The notes below the pieces were generated by a model that saw only the letters and a list, made by a program, of their open reading frames with translations, was not told where the DNA came from and did not search any database. Below, piece after piece: positions 10,704 to 18,711 of a stretch of 64,000 bases of DNA (positions are counted from its first letter, which is position 1; each line of letters begins with the position of its first letter). A program made the translations under genes and the position numbers. Origin of the DNA: Candidatus Propionivibrio dominans (GTDB lineage: Bacteria; Pseudomonadota; Gammaproteobacteria; Burkholderiales; Rhodocyclaceae); contig JADJNC010000015.1 in the NCBI GenBank assembly GCA_016709335.1, positions 53,112 to 117,111 on the forward strand. The letters run 5' to 3'.

Positions 10704-11234
10704 TTAACCGATGAGCTTCTTGAGCATGCGATCGAATCGACTTCCTGCCAGATGCAAGGTATCCAGCACGTGACCGTCAAGTTCGCCATGCTGCATCTCA
10801 TCGAGGTCGTCAGGCGACTCGCCATAGCCGAAACGGGCGAGAACATTGCGCATGCGATCGGCGAGAAAGATCGCAATCGACTTGTAGAAGCGGGCCGCAA
10901 AAGCGGCATCGGCGGCCATTCTCTGGCTGATCAGACGATGTTCTACCGCCAGTACCAGCACCTCGCTGATGGTCTGCACGGAAGCCGACGTGGGACTGTC
11001 GTCAACAAAAGACATTTCACCCAGAATATCACCCACCCCCACTCTGGCGATTTCCTGGCCTTGAGCGGCCAGGACTTTTAGCTCGCCATCGAGAACAATG
11101 AACAACTGATCAAGGTGTTCGCCCTGACGAACGAGCAGTTCGCCGGATTTCACATGCACCCGCTTGCCGACTACCGCCAGCCAGTCAGTATCCTGATCCG
11201 TCAATTGACCGAGAATGTACAAAACCTTGCGCAT
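10704..11234 (-). CDS. Cyclic-nucleotide-binding-domain protein without a DNA-binding domain
   Basis: The 176-residue product has a cNMP-binding beta-roll: LLVRQGEHLDQLFIVLDGEL, then GVGDILGEMSFVDDSPTSASVQ, the phosphate-binding-cassette region. No helix-turn-helix follows; the C-terminal helices contain LADRMRNVLARFGYGES. It sits 39 bases upstream of the TolC gene in the same direction and may be the promoter-proximal gene of the export operon. It is divergent from the Crp/Fnr regulator at 11640. It could be a stand-alone sensor for the exporter or a regulatory partner; the sequence does not decide. Single-domain proteins of this type are common in proteobacteria and their roles are rarely known. 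Confidence 0.8.
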   Translation of the reverse strand: MRKVLYILGQLTDQDTDWLAVVGKRVHVKSGELLVRQGEHLDQLFIVLDGELKVLAAQGQEIARVGVGDILGEMSFVDDSPTSASVQTISEVLVLAVEHRLISQRMAADAAFAARFYKSIAIFLADRMRNVLARFGYGESPDDLDEMQHGELDGHVLDTLHLAGSRFDRMLKKLIG

Positions 11235-11639
11235 AACCCCCTCCCGATGACGCTTCCCGTGGTTATTGAGTGACTGCGCAAATTCGCGAACCCTTTTTTC
11301 TCGTGCGAAGCGAACATGCCGTTATAAATAATAACAGCAAGCGGATTCTCACCGCCAGATTAGTTGTCAGGGATTGTAGTTGCCATGATTCGGGAACTGA
11401 TCCGACCCTGAACACCACAAAAATGTGACATGCATTCTGTGCTTCTTCGAAATGGCGTTCAGGGCGGTGCAAGCTCAATTCCCTATTGCTTGCGAAGAAT
11501 CGTCTGGTGGCCAGTGATCATAAAGCTCTATTGATGTGCGTTGGCAATCCTGGTGAGAACCCTTTCGCCATCCTCTGCAATCTGCTTTTCTCTTTGGCCA
11601 AGGTGCTGTAAGGTATGCACAGACGGTTTCTCCAGGCCC
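11235..11639. promoter_or_regulatory. Divergent intergenic region between export operon and Crp/Fnr gene
   Basis: This ~405-base non-coding region lies between two genes transcribed away from each other, so it must carry promoters for both. AT-rich patches such as GTTATAAATAATAACAG near 11320 are plausible promoter elements. I could not assign a convincing -35/-10 pair or a perfect regulator palindrome. No small gene with a credible ribosome-binding site was seen. Confidence 0.5.
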
Positions 11640-12281
11640 ATGATGGATCCACTTCCTGAATTCCCTGATCTCACCCCCTCCGAGCTTGCTGCCCTTCTGG
11701 AGCGTGCCGTGATGCGCTCGTATCCAAAAAATGCAGTCATAATCAACGAGGGCGACGAAGGTGACAGTGTTTATTTCGTCATCCGGGGCAAGGTCAAGGT
11801 TTTCCTGTCGAACGACCAGGGGCGCGAGGTCGTCATCGGCCAGCTCGGGCCTGGTGACTATTTTGGTGAAATGCTGCTCGAACCCGGCTCGCGTTCCGCG
11901 TCGGTGATGGCGCTGGATGCCTCGCGCTTTGCCGTCGTGCGGATCGAAGAGTTTCGCGAGTTCCTGAAAAGTCACCCGGATTTCGTTCTCGCCCTGATGG
12001 GCAAACTGATACGTCGAAGCCGCACCCTGGCGCGCAATGTCAAGAGTCTGGCCCTGCTCGACGTCTATGGCCGCCTGGCCCAGCTTCTGCACGAACTGGC
12101 TCGTCAGCAGGGAGAGACCTGGTTGATCGACGAACCCCTGACCCAGCAGGAAATGGCCAGCCGCATCGGCTCGTCGCGGGAGATGATCAGCCGTATCTTC
12201 AAAGATCTGGTGGCAGGTGGTTACCTGACCGTAACCCGCCAGCGCATCGAGATCAGGCGTCGTTTGCCAACTGCATGGTGA
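11640..12281 (+). CDS. Crp/Fnr-family transcriptional regulator
   Basis: The product is about 213 residues from the Met pair at 11640/11643. The N-terminal half is a cNMP-binding beta-roll (INEGDEGDSVYFVIRGKVKV, then GPGDYFGEMLLEPGSRSASV). The long dimerisation helix (HPDFVLALMGKLIRRSRTLA) and a winged-helix domain follow, with recognition helix MASRIGSSREMISRIFKDL. There are no FNR-type N-terminal cysteines, so an iron-sulfur cluster is unlikely. It lies between the export operon and the precursor genes and is a good candidate local regulator. A truncated second copy of its 3' half lies at 15227-15508, flanking the peptide-modification genes. Confidence 0.9.
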   Translation: MMDPLPEFPDLTPSELAALLERAVMRSYPKNAVIINEGDEGDSVYFVIRGKVKVFLSNDQGREVVIGQLGPGDYFGEMLLEPGSRSASVMALDASRFAVVRIEEFREFLKSHPDFVLALMGKLIRRSRTLARNVKSLALLDVYGRLAQLLHELARQQGETWLIDEPLTQQEMASRIGSSREMISRIFKDLVAGGYLTVTRQRIEIRRRLPTAW

Positions 12282-12805
12282 GCGCGCCAGCAGCAAAATT
12301 GATGTGGAATTGCGGGCCGGGAAAGGAAAAAAGTGACGCGCTCACTCGCTGTGGGCACTGGTTGCGGGCTTCTGCCACTCACTGACAGCAAAACTGGACG
12401 CCTGAGCGAATTTGAGTTATCCATCTTCTCGAGCTTGGCATTTATTGCAAACAGCACCCGCGAAGACTGGTGATAATTCCTTTTTGACTTGTGAATTTGT
12501 CACACTGTTTGCTGTTAATTAGTTCGCTTTACCGACTTGTAAGGTCGGGTTACTCTTGTAGGCATGGATTCAGGAATTTCGATTTGACAATGTCGGCGTA
12601 CGGGCAATCTGAATTAGCTCAAGTATGTAAAATACATGTTGCTTTTATTGTGATTTTAAGCCAAGGCATTTCTGTTTATCTGCAAATGAAATATCAATTT
12701 ACTTCGCAACCATAAATAGTTGCTGGACTGAATGGGTGCCCAACTTTAAGCCCGGGGGCGTCCTGCATGTTTCGGGCTTTGTTGTCTAATTTGGAGGTAT
12801 TTATC
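12282..12805. other. AT-rich leader region upstream of the first precursor
   Basis: About 520 bases separate the regulator gene from the first precursor gene. From about 12480 on, the DNA is visibly richer in A and T than the surroundings, as is the gene block up to 15200, suggesting acquisition by transfer. A GTGA-N5-TCAC palindrome lies at 12333-12345. The segment probably carries the precursor promoter; I did not find a clear -35/-10 pair and see no other gene. Confidence 0.5.
12333..12345. promoter_or_regulatory. GTGA-N5-TCAC palindrome, candidate Crp/Fnr-like operator
   Basis: The half-sites GTGA and TCAC are separated by CGCGC. The same half-sites with five-base spacing recur upstream of both later precursor genes (15609 and 18712). 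The classical Crp site has six-base spacing, so this would be a variant recognised by the local regulator; the assignment is inference. Confidence 0.35.
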
Positions 12806-13003
12806 ATGTCAGATGCAAACCATAAGCCCGAGGGCGATAAAGTTGTTGTGGTTACGAACACCGATATGGAATTGAATGAAGAGGATCTCGCCAAGGTTGC
12901 TGGGGGAATGATGATGTCGGACGGCGGGTCCAGCGCAAAATCCAAGACCATTAATGGACTAGATACCAGTAGGCCAAAATATGACACGGATGTTGGGTTT
13001 TGA
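12806..13003 (+). CDS. RiPP precursor peptide 1 (double-glycine leader, graspetide-like core)
   Basis: This 65-residue peptide starts at an ATG preceded by a good ribosome-binding site (GGAGG, ending about 8 bases upstream). The acidic leader ends in LNEEDLAKVAGG, a double-glycine cleavage site at residues 33-34. The 31-residue core begins MMMSDGGSSAKSK and ends DTSRPKYDTDVGF. It is rich in Ser/Thr donors and Asp acceptors, as expected for ester or amide macrocycles made by ATP-grasp ligases. The ATP-grasp gene follows 118 bases downstream behind two terminators. No known named peptide was recognised; precursor identity is inferred from leader, size and context. Confidence 0.8.
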   Translation: MSDANHKPEGDKVVVVTNTDMELNEEDLAKVAGGMMMSDGGSSAKSKTINGLDTSRPKYDTDVGF

Positions 13004-13034
13004 ATCAAGCAGGTTCAATCTTGTATAAATAGAA

Positions 13035-13063
13035 CACAGTGCGAACAAGCACTGTGATTTTTT
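13035..13063 (+). terminator. Intrinsic terminator after precursor 1
   Basis: An 8-bp perfect stem CACAGTGC/GCACTGTG (13035-13042 with 13049-13056) encloses a 6-base loop and is followed by ATTTTTT. It lies 31 bases after the precursor stop codon. Confidence 0.85.
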
Positions 13064-13104
13064 GAGGGCGGGCGGAGCATAATCCTTTGCCCGCCCTCTG
13101 TTTT
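13064..13104 (+). terminator. Second, tandem terminator-like hairpin
   Basis: A 10-bp perfect stem GAGGGCGGGC/GCCCGCCCTC (13064-13073 with 13089-13098), with a 15-base loop, is followed by TGTTTT. It directly abuts the preceding terminator and lies 17 bases upstream of the ATP-grasp start codon. The pair should leave far more precursor transcript than maturase transcript. Confidence 0.75.
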
Positions 13105-13120
13105 AAGGTGCTGTTGCGAA

Positions 13121-14092
13121 ATGATTCTGGTCATAGCCAAGCATGATGAACCCACTGCGATTTTGATCCACGAATTGCTTCAGCACCACAAACAAAAGTG
13201 TGTAATTGTTGATTTTGAATGTTTCCCCGCTCAGGACAAACTAGCGTTTAACCTTTCTGCCAAGCAGGGTTCAAGAGTTGTCTACAATCAGGCGAATGGC
13301 GGTGAAATTTCTCTGGAAAAAATAAGATCCATTTTCTGGTGGAGGCCAGAGTTACCAAAAGCCAACCCGGATCTAACGGATGCTGCACTGGTAACGCATA
13401 TCGAGGAAGCATCGGCGGAAGTCGTCTATGGTATTTTTGATGACCTCGACTGTCTGCATTTCCCATGTTCTCGTAATGTGATGCGGCGCGCGAAGTTGAA
13501 ACTACCCCAATTGACGCTGGCATCCAGACTGGGATTTAACATTCCTGAAACGCTGGTTACGAATGACCCAGAAGCATTCCTGGATTTTTTCAACGCAGCG
13601 CAGACCCGAGTCATTACCAAACCTGCCGTTGCACTACCCAATCCGATTTTTCGTGAGGTTGCATTTGGTTATGCGAATCTTGTACAGCCTCGTGATCTGT
13701 TGCATTTTCAGGATGTCCGCTTGTGCCCTTTCATCGCACAACACTATGTTGAGAAGAAAGTTGAGATCAGGGTGACTGTAGTCGGGCCTGATGTTTTTGC
13801 AGCAGAGATTCATTCACAGTCAACCAACAGAACGAAAACTGACTGGCGTCATTACGACGACGGCAATACGCCACACTTCGTTCATCAATTACCTGAAAAG
13901 ATTGAAGAGTTATGCAGGAAGCTAGTCGTTGCTATGGGACTGCTTTATGGGGCTATTGACCTCATCTTGACTCCCGCTGGAGATTATTATTTTCTTGAGA
14001 TCAATCCTGCGGGCCAGTTTGGCTGGATTGAAGGCATGACCGGGTTACCGATCAGCCAGCGGATCGTTAGAATGCTCGTCGATCATGTGTAG
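13121..14092 (+). CDS. ATP-grasp peptide ligase, MvdC/MvdD-like (graspetide maturation)
   Basis: The 323-residue protein shows the hallmarks of the microviridin-type ATP-grasp family: an N-terminal region with RSIFWWRPE, then RRAKLKLPQLTLASRLGFNI and PETLVTNDP, and the C-terminal metal/ATP motif FLEINPAGQFGWIEGMTGLPI. These enzymes use ATP to join Ser/Thr or Lys side chains to Asp/Glu side chains of a precursor core, forming omega-esters or amides. The likely substrates are the short precursors at 12806, 15727 and 18830. An AAGGTG upstream of the ATG at 13121 could serve as a ribosome-binding site. The gene is AT-richer than the flanking chromosome, as are its neighbours. Confidence 0.88.
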   Translation: MILVIAKHDEPTAILIHELLQHHKQKCVIVDFECFPAQDKLAFNLSAKQGSRVVYNQANGGEISLEKIRSIFWWRPELPKANPDLTDAALVTHIEEASAEVVYGIFDDLDCLHFPCSRNVMRRAKLKLPQLTLASRLGFNIPETLVTNDPEAFLDFFNAAQTRVITKPAVALPNPIFREVAFGYANLVQPRDLLHFQDVRLCPFIAQHYVEKKVEIRVTVVGPDVFAAEIHSQSTNRTKTDWRHYDDGNTPHFVHQLPEKIEELCRKLVVAMGLLYGAIDLILTPAGDYYFLEINPAGQFGWIEGMTGLPISQRIVRMLVDHV

Positions 14093-14146
14093 GCACCAAT
14101 ATGGAATAGAGCCAGAAGCATCGGAAAAACAGGCAAAGGGTTGTCG

Positions 14147-15202
14147 ATGAATGCATTAACTGATCAATCACAAATTCTCTTGTCTTTTATTACTGACCTC
14201 AGTCGCCAGAACCTGCTGCCTGAAGAGGCATTAAACAACTTGAAGCACTTGAAGAGCGATTTCCCGGACTGTGCTTTTGATCTGGTGTGGGAACTCGATG
14301 GCGCGTCAGGCCAACATTGCTACTGCCTGTTGGTTACCAGCGGTAGTGGAACGCTGTCCCTCAGTGCCACGCAAAACGGCGTTTTGCCATGGTCATTAAG
14401 GGGCGGGGTTCGGCTTGACTCCAATATCCTTGTCAAGGTGAATGAAAATCCACTAACCGTTGTGCAAGCAATTACCTATGTGGATCTTGTCCTGAACAAG
14501 GGTAATCTGTTCACCGACTTGGTCGATTACGGCTTGTTGGCAGCGCAGGCAAAGCATTTCGATGTGCCCGTTTCCAAGGAGCAATTGGACACCGCGACAA
14601 GCAGCTATTTTGCATCAAGAGGTATTACAGGCGGGGTTGAGATCGCTGCATGGCTGGGTCAAAGAGGTCTGACTATTGAGCGCTTCCGGACTTTCATCGA
14701 AGATGGCATGCGAAGCCGTGCTGTAGAACGTCATCTCGCTTCATCCATTGAGGCGGCGAGCATTGACTTCACCCCGAATGCACTCGGATCCATCCCGGTT
14801 TCACGAATCAGCCTGCCAGCCCAGTTGACCGAGCTCGCCACTGAAATTTTGCGGAAGCACCCTGGAGATGACTTGCCTGCCCTTACTCGAAAAATTGCAG
14901 AGGCTTGCGATTTCAAAGCAATGCTCAAAATTGAGTTTGTGCGATTGTTGAACTTCGAGTTGGTCAGCCTTTTCCCCGATAAATCTGATTTTCCAGTAGG
15001 GAAAGTACTGGTCAGTGCTGACAATGGCACGGGTATCGAAATCATGCAGGTGCTAGGGTCCGCCGATATCCCTACGTCATCGCAGATGGAAATCAGGCGG
15101 GTGCAGAAAGCTGTGCAGGCGTGGTATGAAAATGAAAGAGCTAAAGCGAAAGTTGAATGGAATTGGGGAAAAGCGAATTTTGGGATGATTTCAATGAAAT
15201 AG
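14147..15202 (+). CDS. PpiC/SurA-related putative peptide-maturation protein
   Basis: The 351-residue product starts at an ATG with AAAGGG upstream. Residues ~120-200 (VSKEQLDTATSSYFASRGI, then WLGQRGLTIERFRTFIEDGM) resemble the N-terminal helical chaperone region of PpiC/SurA-type prolyl isomerases, but I see no complete parvulin catalytic domain. Such PpiC-related proteins are known beside ATP-grasp RiPP ligases and are annotated as putative peptide-maturation proteins. It follows the ATP-grasp gene by 54 bases and is likely co-transcribed. It may present the precursor to the ligase. No signal peptide is visible, so it should be cytoplasmic. The exact role is unknown. Confidence 0.65.
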   Translation: MNALTDQSQILLSFITDLSRQNLLPEEALNNLKHLKSDFPDCAFDLVWELDGASGQHCYCLLVTSGSGTLSLSATQNGVLPWSLRGGVRLDSNILVKVNENPLTVVQAITYVDLVLNKGNLFTDLVDYGLLAAQAKHFDVPVSKEQLDTATSSYFASRGITGGVEIAAWLGQRGLTIERFRTFIEDGMRSRAVERHLASSIEAASIDFTPNALGSIPVSRISLPAQLTELATEILRKHPGDDLPALTRKIAEACDFKAMLKIEFVRLLNFELVSLFPDKSDFPVGKVLVSADNGTGIEIMQVLGSADIPTSSQMEIRRVQKAVQAWYENERAKAKVEWNWGKANFGMISMK

Positions 15203-15226
15203 TTGTTTATTGTTGCCTGGATCGGA

Positions 15227-15508
15227 CTCGCGTTCCGTGTCGGTGATGACGCTGATGCCTCGCACTTTGCCGACGTGCGGATCGAATAGTTTCACGAGTT
15301 CCTGAAAGGTTGCCCGGATTTCGTACTCCCTCTCATGAGCAAACCTATACGTCGAAGCCGCACACTTACACAGCAGGAAATGGCCAGCCGCATCGGCTCG
15401 TCGCGGGAAATGATCAGCCGCATCTTCAAGGACCTGGTGGCCGGCGGTTACCTGACCGTGACACGCCAGCGCATCGAGATCAGGCGTCGTCTGCCGACCG
15501 CCTGGTGA
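15227..15508 (+). pseudogene. Remnant of a Crp/Fnr regulator gene
   Basis: This stretch is a decayed second copy of the 3' half of the regulator gene at 11640-12281. It starts in the equivalent of SRSASVMALDA, carries a stop (GAATAG for GAAGAG) and lacks about 120 bases that encode the end of the long helix. It then matches the winged-helix end very closely (MASRIGSSREMISRIFKDLV to RRRLPTA and stop). It cannot encode a working regulator. It marks a past duplication that brought the regulator's 3' end in front of the second precursor cassette. Confidence 0.88.
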
Positions 15509-15608
15509 ATTGAACCAGCGCGCGATCGAAAGAGAGTGGCGCTCAGCGTATTCTCGCGGCCAATGCTGCAGACCAGTCTGTGAACGGACATGAATCCTGT
15601 CAACCGGG

Positions 15609-15621
15609 GTGAATAAGTCAC
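15609..15621. promoter_or_regulatory. GTGA-N5-TCAC palindrome upstream of precursor 2
   Basis: The sequence GTGAATAAGTCAC lies 106 bases before the precursor start. It is conserved base for base in copy B (18712-18724) although flanking bases differ. It is a candidate site for the Crp/Fnr-type regulator of this locus. Confidence 0.45.
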
Positions 15622-15726
15622 ATCCCGGCTGTGCCGCAGGTCAATGGCTACGCTCTGAATAATCATCTATAGTCTGTTCAAGCGTTGCGATTCCGTAGCG
15701 CGATGCCGCAGACCAAGGAGATCATC

Positions 15727-15900
15727 ATGACGAATACCAGCAAGCCATCGGCACAGGAAACGCCTGAAAAAACTCAGGAAATTGAGACAACGCCGGAGAG
15801 CGAACTTTCCGATGACGCGCTTGACCAGGTGTCTGGCGGACTTAAGCGATTGGCGAGGGGTCCGGGAACGCAGACAGAGGACGATGTTTACGTCGGCTGA
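15727..15900 (+). CDS. RiPP precursor peptide 2 (double-glycine leader)
   Basis: This 57-residue peptide begins at an ATG with AAGGAG eight bases upstream. The leader is acidic and ends in LSDDALDQVSGG (Gly-Gly at 37-38), matching double-glycine leaders cut by C39 peptidases. The 19-residue core is LKRLARGPGTQTEDDVYVG. Its two Thr followed by Glu-Asp-Asp suit omega-ester formation by the ATP-grasp ligase encoded at 13121. It resembles precursor 1 in leader end (DxxxVxGG) and core end (DV.VG/DVGF) and shares its last 13 residues with precursor 3. It is too short to be recognised by similarity alone; the call rests on leader, core and context. Confidence 0.78.
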   Translation: MTNTSKPSAQETPEKTQEIETTPESELSDDALDQVSGGLKRLARGPGTQTEDDVYVG

Positions 15901-16067
15901 TGCCCACCTGCAAGCCCAGCCTGACAATCAAAGAGCGCTTCGCAATGAACTCGAAGCAGCTCATTGACCCGCACCAATAACTGCCAGAATATGTTATTTG
16001 CACCCTTGAATTTTCTATCCATGGCTGGCGTGGGGGTGCCCCAGCCCAACTATAGAGGAGTCCAATC

Positions 16068-16394
16068 ATGAGCCTGGAATCATTCAATGCCTTCATGGCA
16101 AAAATCAATGCCGAAGAAACGCTGCGTAACGAGCTCAAGCAAGCCAATCCGGACGGGATGACGATCGACGCGCTAGCCGCCGTAGCCGTGCAGCATGGCT
16201 TCCACTTCGACGCGCAGGACGTTAGCAACGAGCTGTCCGAAAAGGATCTGGACTTGGTCGCTGGTGGTTATTCCTTTGATCCCGGTTCCACCAGGCTTGG
16301 CACACAGAAACTGGGCGTAGCCGGCGGGTCAGCGTTTACCATTAAAGGCGATTTCCAAGTTTCGCCAGGTGCACTGGTAGTCAAGTTTTTTTAG
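16068..16394 (+). CDS. Nif11-leader RiPP precursor A
   Basis: The 108-residue product has a 67-residue Nif11-type (NHLP) leader: MSLESFNAFMAKINAEETLR, then GMTIDALAAVAVQHGFHFDA, ending LSEKDLDLVAGG. The 41-residue core starts YSFDPGSTRLGTQ and ends PGALVVKFF; it has no Cys, so lanthionine or thiazole chemistry is unlikely. A ribosome-binding site (GAGGAG) precedes the ATG. The leader is nearly identical to that of the copy at 19194 (4 of 67 residues differ) while the core is unrelated. The gene overlaps the GTG start of the methyltransferase gene at its last base. Confidence 0.85.
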   Translation: MSLESFNAFMAKINAEETLRNELKQANPDGMTIDALAAVAVQHGFHFDAQDVSNELSEKDLDLVAGGYSFDPGSTRLGTQKLGVAGGSAFTIKGDFQVSPGALVVKFF

Positions 16395-17799
16395 TGACCG
16401 CTGAGGACAGCGCGCTGCCCCAGAGGCACCCGCTCCCAGCTCCCAGCTTTCCGGATCGCTCGACTCGCGACAAGGTCTTCGCAGCGCTTGAGGCAGCACG
16501 GCAAAGCGGACGAGGCTCGACGCTGGGCCTGCTCTTCACTGACGGCTACGCGCTGTCGACCGTAACGGTGAGCGAGGCCATCGGTGATGCACTGAACGCA
16601 TTGATCGCCGCCAACATGGTCGCGGTCGATGGCCAACAGGTTTCGGCGACGGTCCGACTGCAATACTACGCTGGCTGTTACTTCACCAGCGATCGCCCCG
16701 AGTTGCATCGGGACCGCTTTGCCGACTTCGTTCTCGGAGTGGGGTTTGCCACTCGGAACTTCGCCGAAATGATGCCGCTACGACCGGGTAGTTCGGTACT
16801 CGACCTTGGCTGCGGCTGTGGCGTACTCGCGGTGCTCAGTGCGCCGCTGGCGTCTGCGGTGATGGCTGTCGACATCAATCCGCGCGCGCTCGCTTTCACC
16901 CGTTTCAACGCAGAGCTGAACGGCTTCCCGCAAATCGAAACGGCACTTGGCGATCTTTTCGCTCCTGTTCTTTCTCGGCGTTTCGATGTCATTGTCTCCA
17001 ACGCTCCGTATGTCATCTCGCCGGCGTCGACCACCGCTATCGGGACGGCGGTGCCGGCATCTGCGAGCGTATTGCCCGCCAGGCACCGGCATTGCTTGCT
17101 GCCGGCGGCTGCCTGATGCTTGCCGCAAACTGGCCAGAACATCGCGGACGATCCTGGCAGGGCGAGCTTGCCCAATGGTTCGAGTCATCGGGTTGCGATG
17201 TCTGGGTGCTGGCCTCCGATCACCTGCTCCCCGATGACTACGCCCGCGTGTGGCTGGCGCAGGAATATGGCGACATCGTTCCGACCGAGGCGATCAATAG
17301 CTGGCTTGCCGCATATATCGCCGCCGACATCACCATGCTGCACTGCGGCTTCGTGCTGCTCAGCCACGCGCCAGGCCGCGAGCCGTGGATCGAGATACGC
17401 GAGTTGCCGCCTGGCGGTGGACGACGCGGCGAGTCGCTTGATCGCATTCTCGCCGCACGCGACCTGGCTGCACGCAGCGACGACGCAGCGCTGATCGACC
17501 TGAGACTGGTCCCGCTTGCCAGGCTTGAAGCGATCGAACACCGCCGCCCCGGAGCGAACGGCTGGTGCGTCGAGCGTGTCGATCTGCGAGCGGCCGACGG
17601 CCTGCGGATCGCCATGCGGGTCGATCCGCTCGCCGCCGACTTGCTCGGCTGGATGGACGGGTCGCGCAGCGCAGGCGAGGCCGCTACAGCGTTCGCGCAG
17701 GCGCGCGGACTTGCACCCGAAACAATCATTGGTGCGCTGCCTGCTTTGCTGCGCAAACTGCTCGAAGCTGGGCTGATCGTTCCAGACACCGAGTCATGA
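16394..17799 (+). pseudogene. SAM-dependent methyltransferase, copy A, frameshifted
   Basis: An N-terminal winged-helix-like part (STRDKVFAALEAARQSG, then ALNALIAANMVAVDG) is followed by a class I SAM fold with motif I VLDLGCGCGVLAVLS, acidic motif II VDINPRALAF and motif IV SNAPYV (NPPY-like). The frame breaks near 17031-17034, where copy B reads ACCTACCGC and this copy lacks the T. The rest (from RYRDGGAGICERIARQ through a C-terminal winged-helix-like LLGWMDGSRSAGEAATAF) continues in another frame to 17799. Joined, the protein would be about 468 residues. The layout resembles two-winged-helix methyltransferases seen mainly in Actinobacteria. Its place after the Nif11 precursor suggests peptide methylation, which is inference. 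A GTG at 16394 overlaps the precursor stop. Confidence 0.82.
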
Positions 17800-17926
17800 T
17801 GACGATGTGATAACTGGTGCCGCCTCAGAGATCCAAGTTATTTTCACTGCCGCTGAGAAACGCCACTTGGTCTACGGCTGCCGCCGTGCTAGCATGTATC
17901 TACACGTATCGACAGGCGAGGTAGTC

Positions 17927-18175
17927 ATGAAGCTGCAATTGGCGAAATGGGGCAACAGTCTGGCAGTTCGTCTGCCGGTGGAATGCACGCGCGCTGCCGG
18001 GTTGAGCGAGGGCGATACCGTCGAGGCGGAGGTGACGTCGCTCGGCGAGATCAAGCTGACGCCGGCGCAGCCGTTCGACAAGTCGGCTTTCATCAAGCGT
18101 CTGCGCAAGCTGCGGGCAAGCATGCCGATGACAACGACGAGCGTCCAGATGATGCGCCACGAGGATCGTTATTGA
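17927..18175 (+). CDS. vapB: VapB-type antitoxin (AbrB/MazE fold)
   Basis: The 82-residue product begins MKLQLAKWGNSLAVRLP, the swapped-hairpin AbrB/SpoVT motif of MazE/VapB antitoxins (KWGNSLAVRLP), and has a basic C-terminal tail that would bind the toxin. I chose the ATG at 17927 because the motif normally starts within a few residues of the N-terminus; a longer frame upstream has no family similarity. It overlaps the toxin gene by one base (TGATG), so the pair is translationally coupled. The complex presumably represses its own promoter in the ~130 bases upstream. Confidence 0.9.
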   Translation: MKLQLAKWGNSLAVRLPVECTRAAGLSEGDTVEAEVTSLGEIKLTPAQPFDKSAFIKRLRKLRASMPMTTTSVQMMRHEDRY

Positions 18176-18600
18176 TGATCTATCTGGACACCAGCGCGGC
18201 GGTACCGATGTTTGTCCCCGAGCCGGCGAGCCCGGCAATCGAAGCCTGGTTTAAGTCCTGCGCCGAACCCCTGGTATCGTCAGACTGGATGATGACGGAG
18301 TTTTCGAGCGCCTTGTCGATCAAGGTCCGTAAAGGCGAGATCAGCGCCAGGCAGGCGCAGGCGGCATGGAAGGACTTCGACGCGTTCTGCAAGTCTGGAT
18401 TGCGCCTGTTGCCTGTGAGTCGAAAAGCCTTTGCAGAGGCTGCCGCGATGGTGCGGAATGCGGCAAGCGGCTTGCGCTCCGGTGATGCCTTGCACCTGGC
18501 GATGGCGCTTGAAGCAGGCGCCAGCGAGATGGCGACGGCAGACGAAACGCTGGCGAAGAACGCGAAAGAGAAGGGATTGGCGCTAAGCCGGATCACCTGA
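18175..18600 (+). CDS. vapC: VapC-type PIN-domain ribonuclease toxin
   Basis: The 141-residue PIN-domain protein shows the acidic residues expected of the active site: Asp in MIYLDTSA, Glu in WMMTEFSSAL, Asp in LRSGDALHLAMA and Asp in MATADETLAKNAK. VapC toxins cleave specific tRNAs or rRNA when freed from VapB. The gene starts at the ATG overlapping the antitoxin stop. The pair sits between the two peptide cassettes and may stabilise the island or be a passenger of the duplication. Confidence 0.92.
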   Translation: MIYLDTSAAVPMFVPEPASPAIEAWFKSCAEPLVSSDWMMTEFSSALSIKVRKGEISARQAQAAWKDFDAFCKSGLRLLPVSRKAFAEAAAMVRNAASGLRSGDALHLAMALEAGASEMATADETLAKNAKEKGLALSRIT

Positions 18601-18711
18601 CTGTCTCTCGGTTCACGACCCGCCCCGAGCATTGAGACTGGCGCTCAGCGTATTCTCGCGGCCAATGCTGAAGACCGATCGGTGAGCGGCCAAGAACCCC
18701 TTCCAACCGAG

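Larger units (their letters stand above)
15530..17115. repeat. Duplicated peptide cassette, copy A
   Basis: From about 15530 (GGCGCTCAGCGTATTCTCGC) onward this DNA is closely similar to 18640-20446. The shared block covers the upstream region, a short double-glycine precursor, a Nif11-type precursor and the first two-thirds of a methyltransferase gene. Differences cluster in the peptide core regions and in the spacer before the methyltransferase. Confidence 0.9.

Noticed and set aside
12482..12805. An extra small gene (about 74 codons, from 12491) upstream of precursor 1
   Set aside because: It lacks a ribosome-binding site and recognisable leader features and lies in AT-rich promoter-like DNA.
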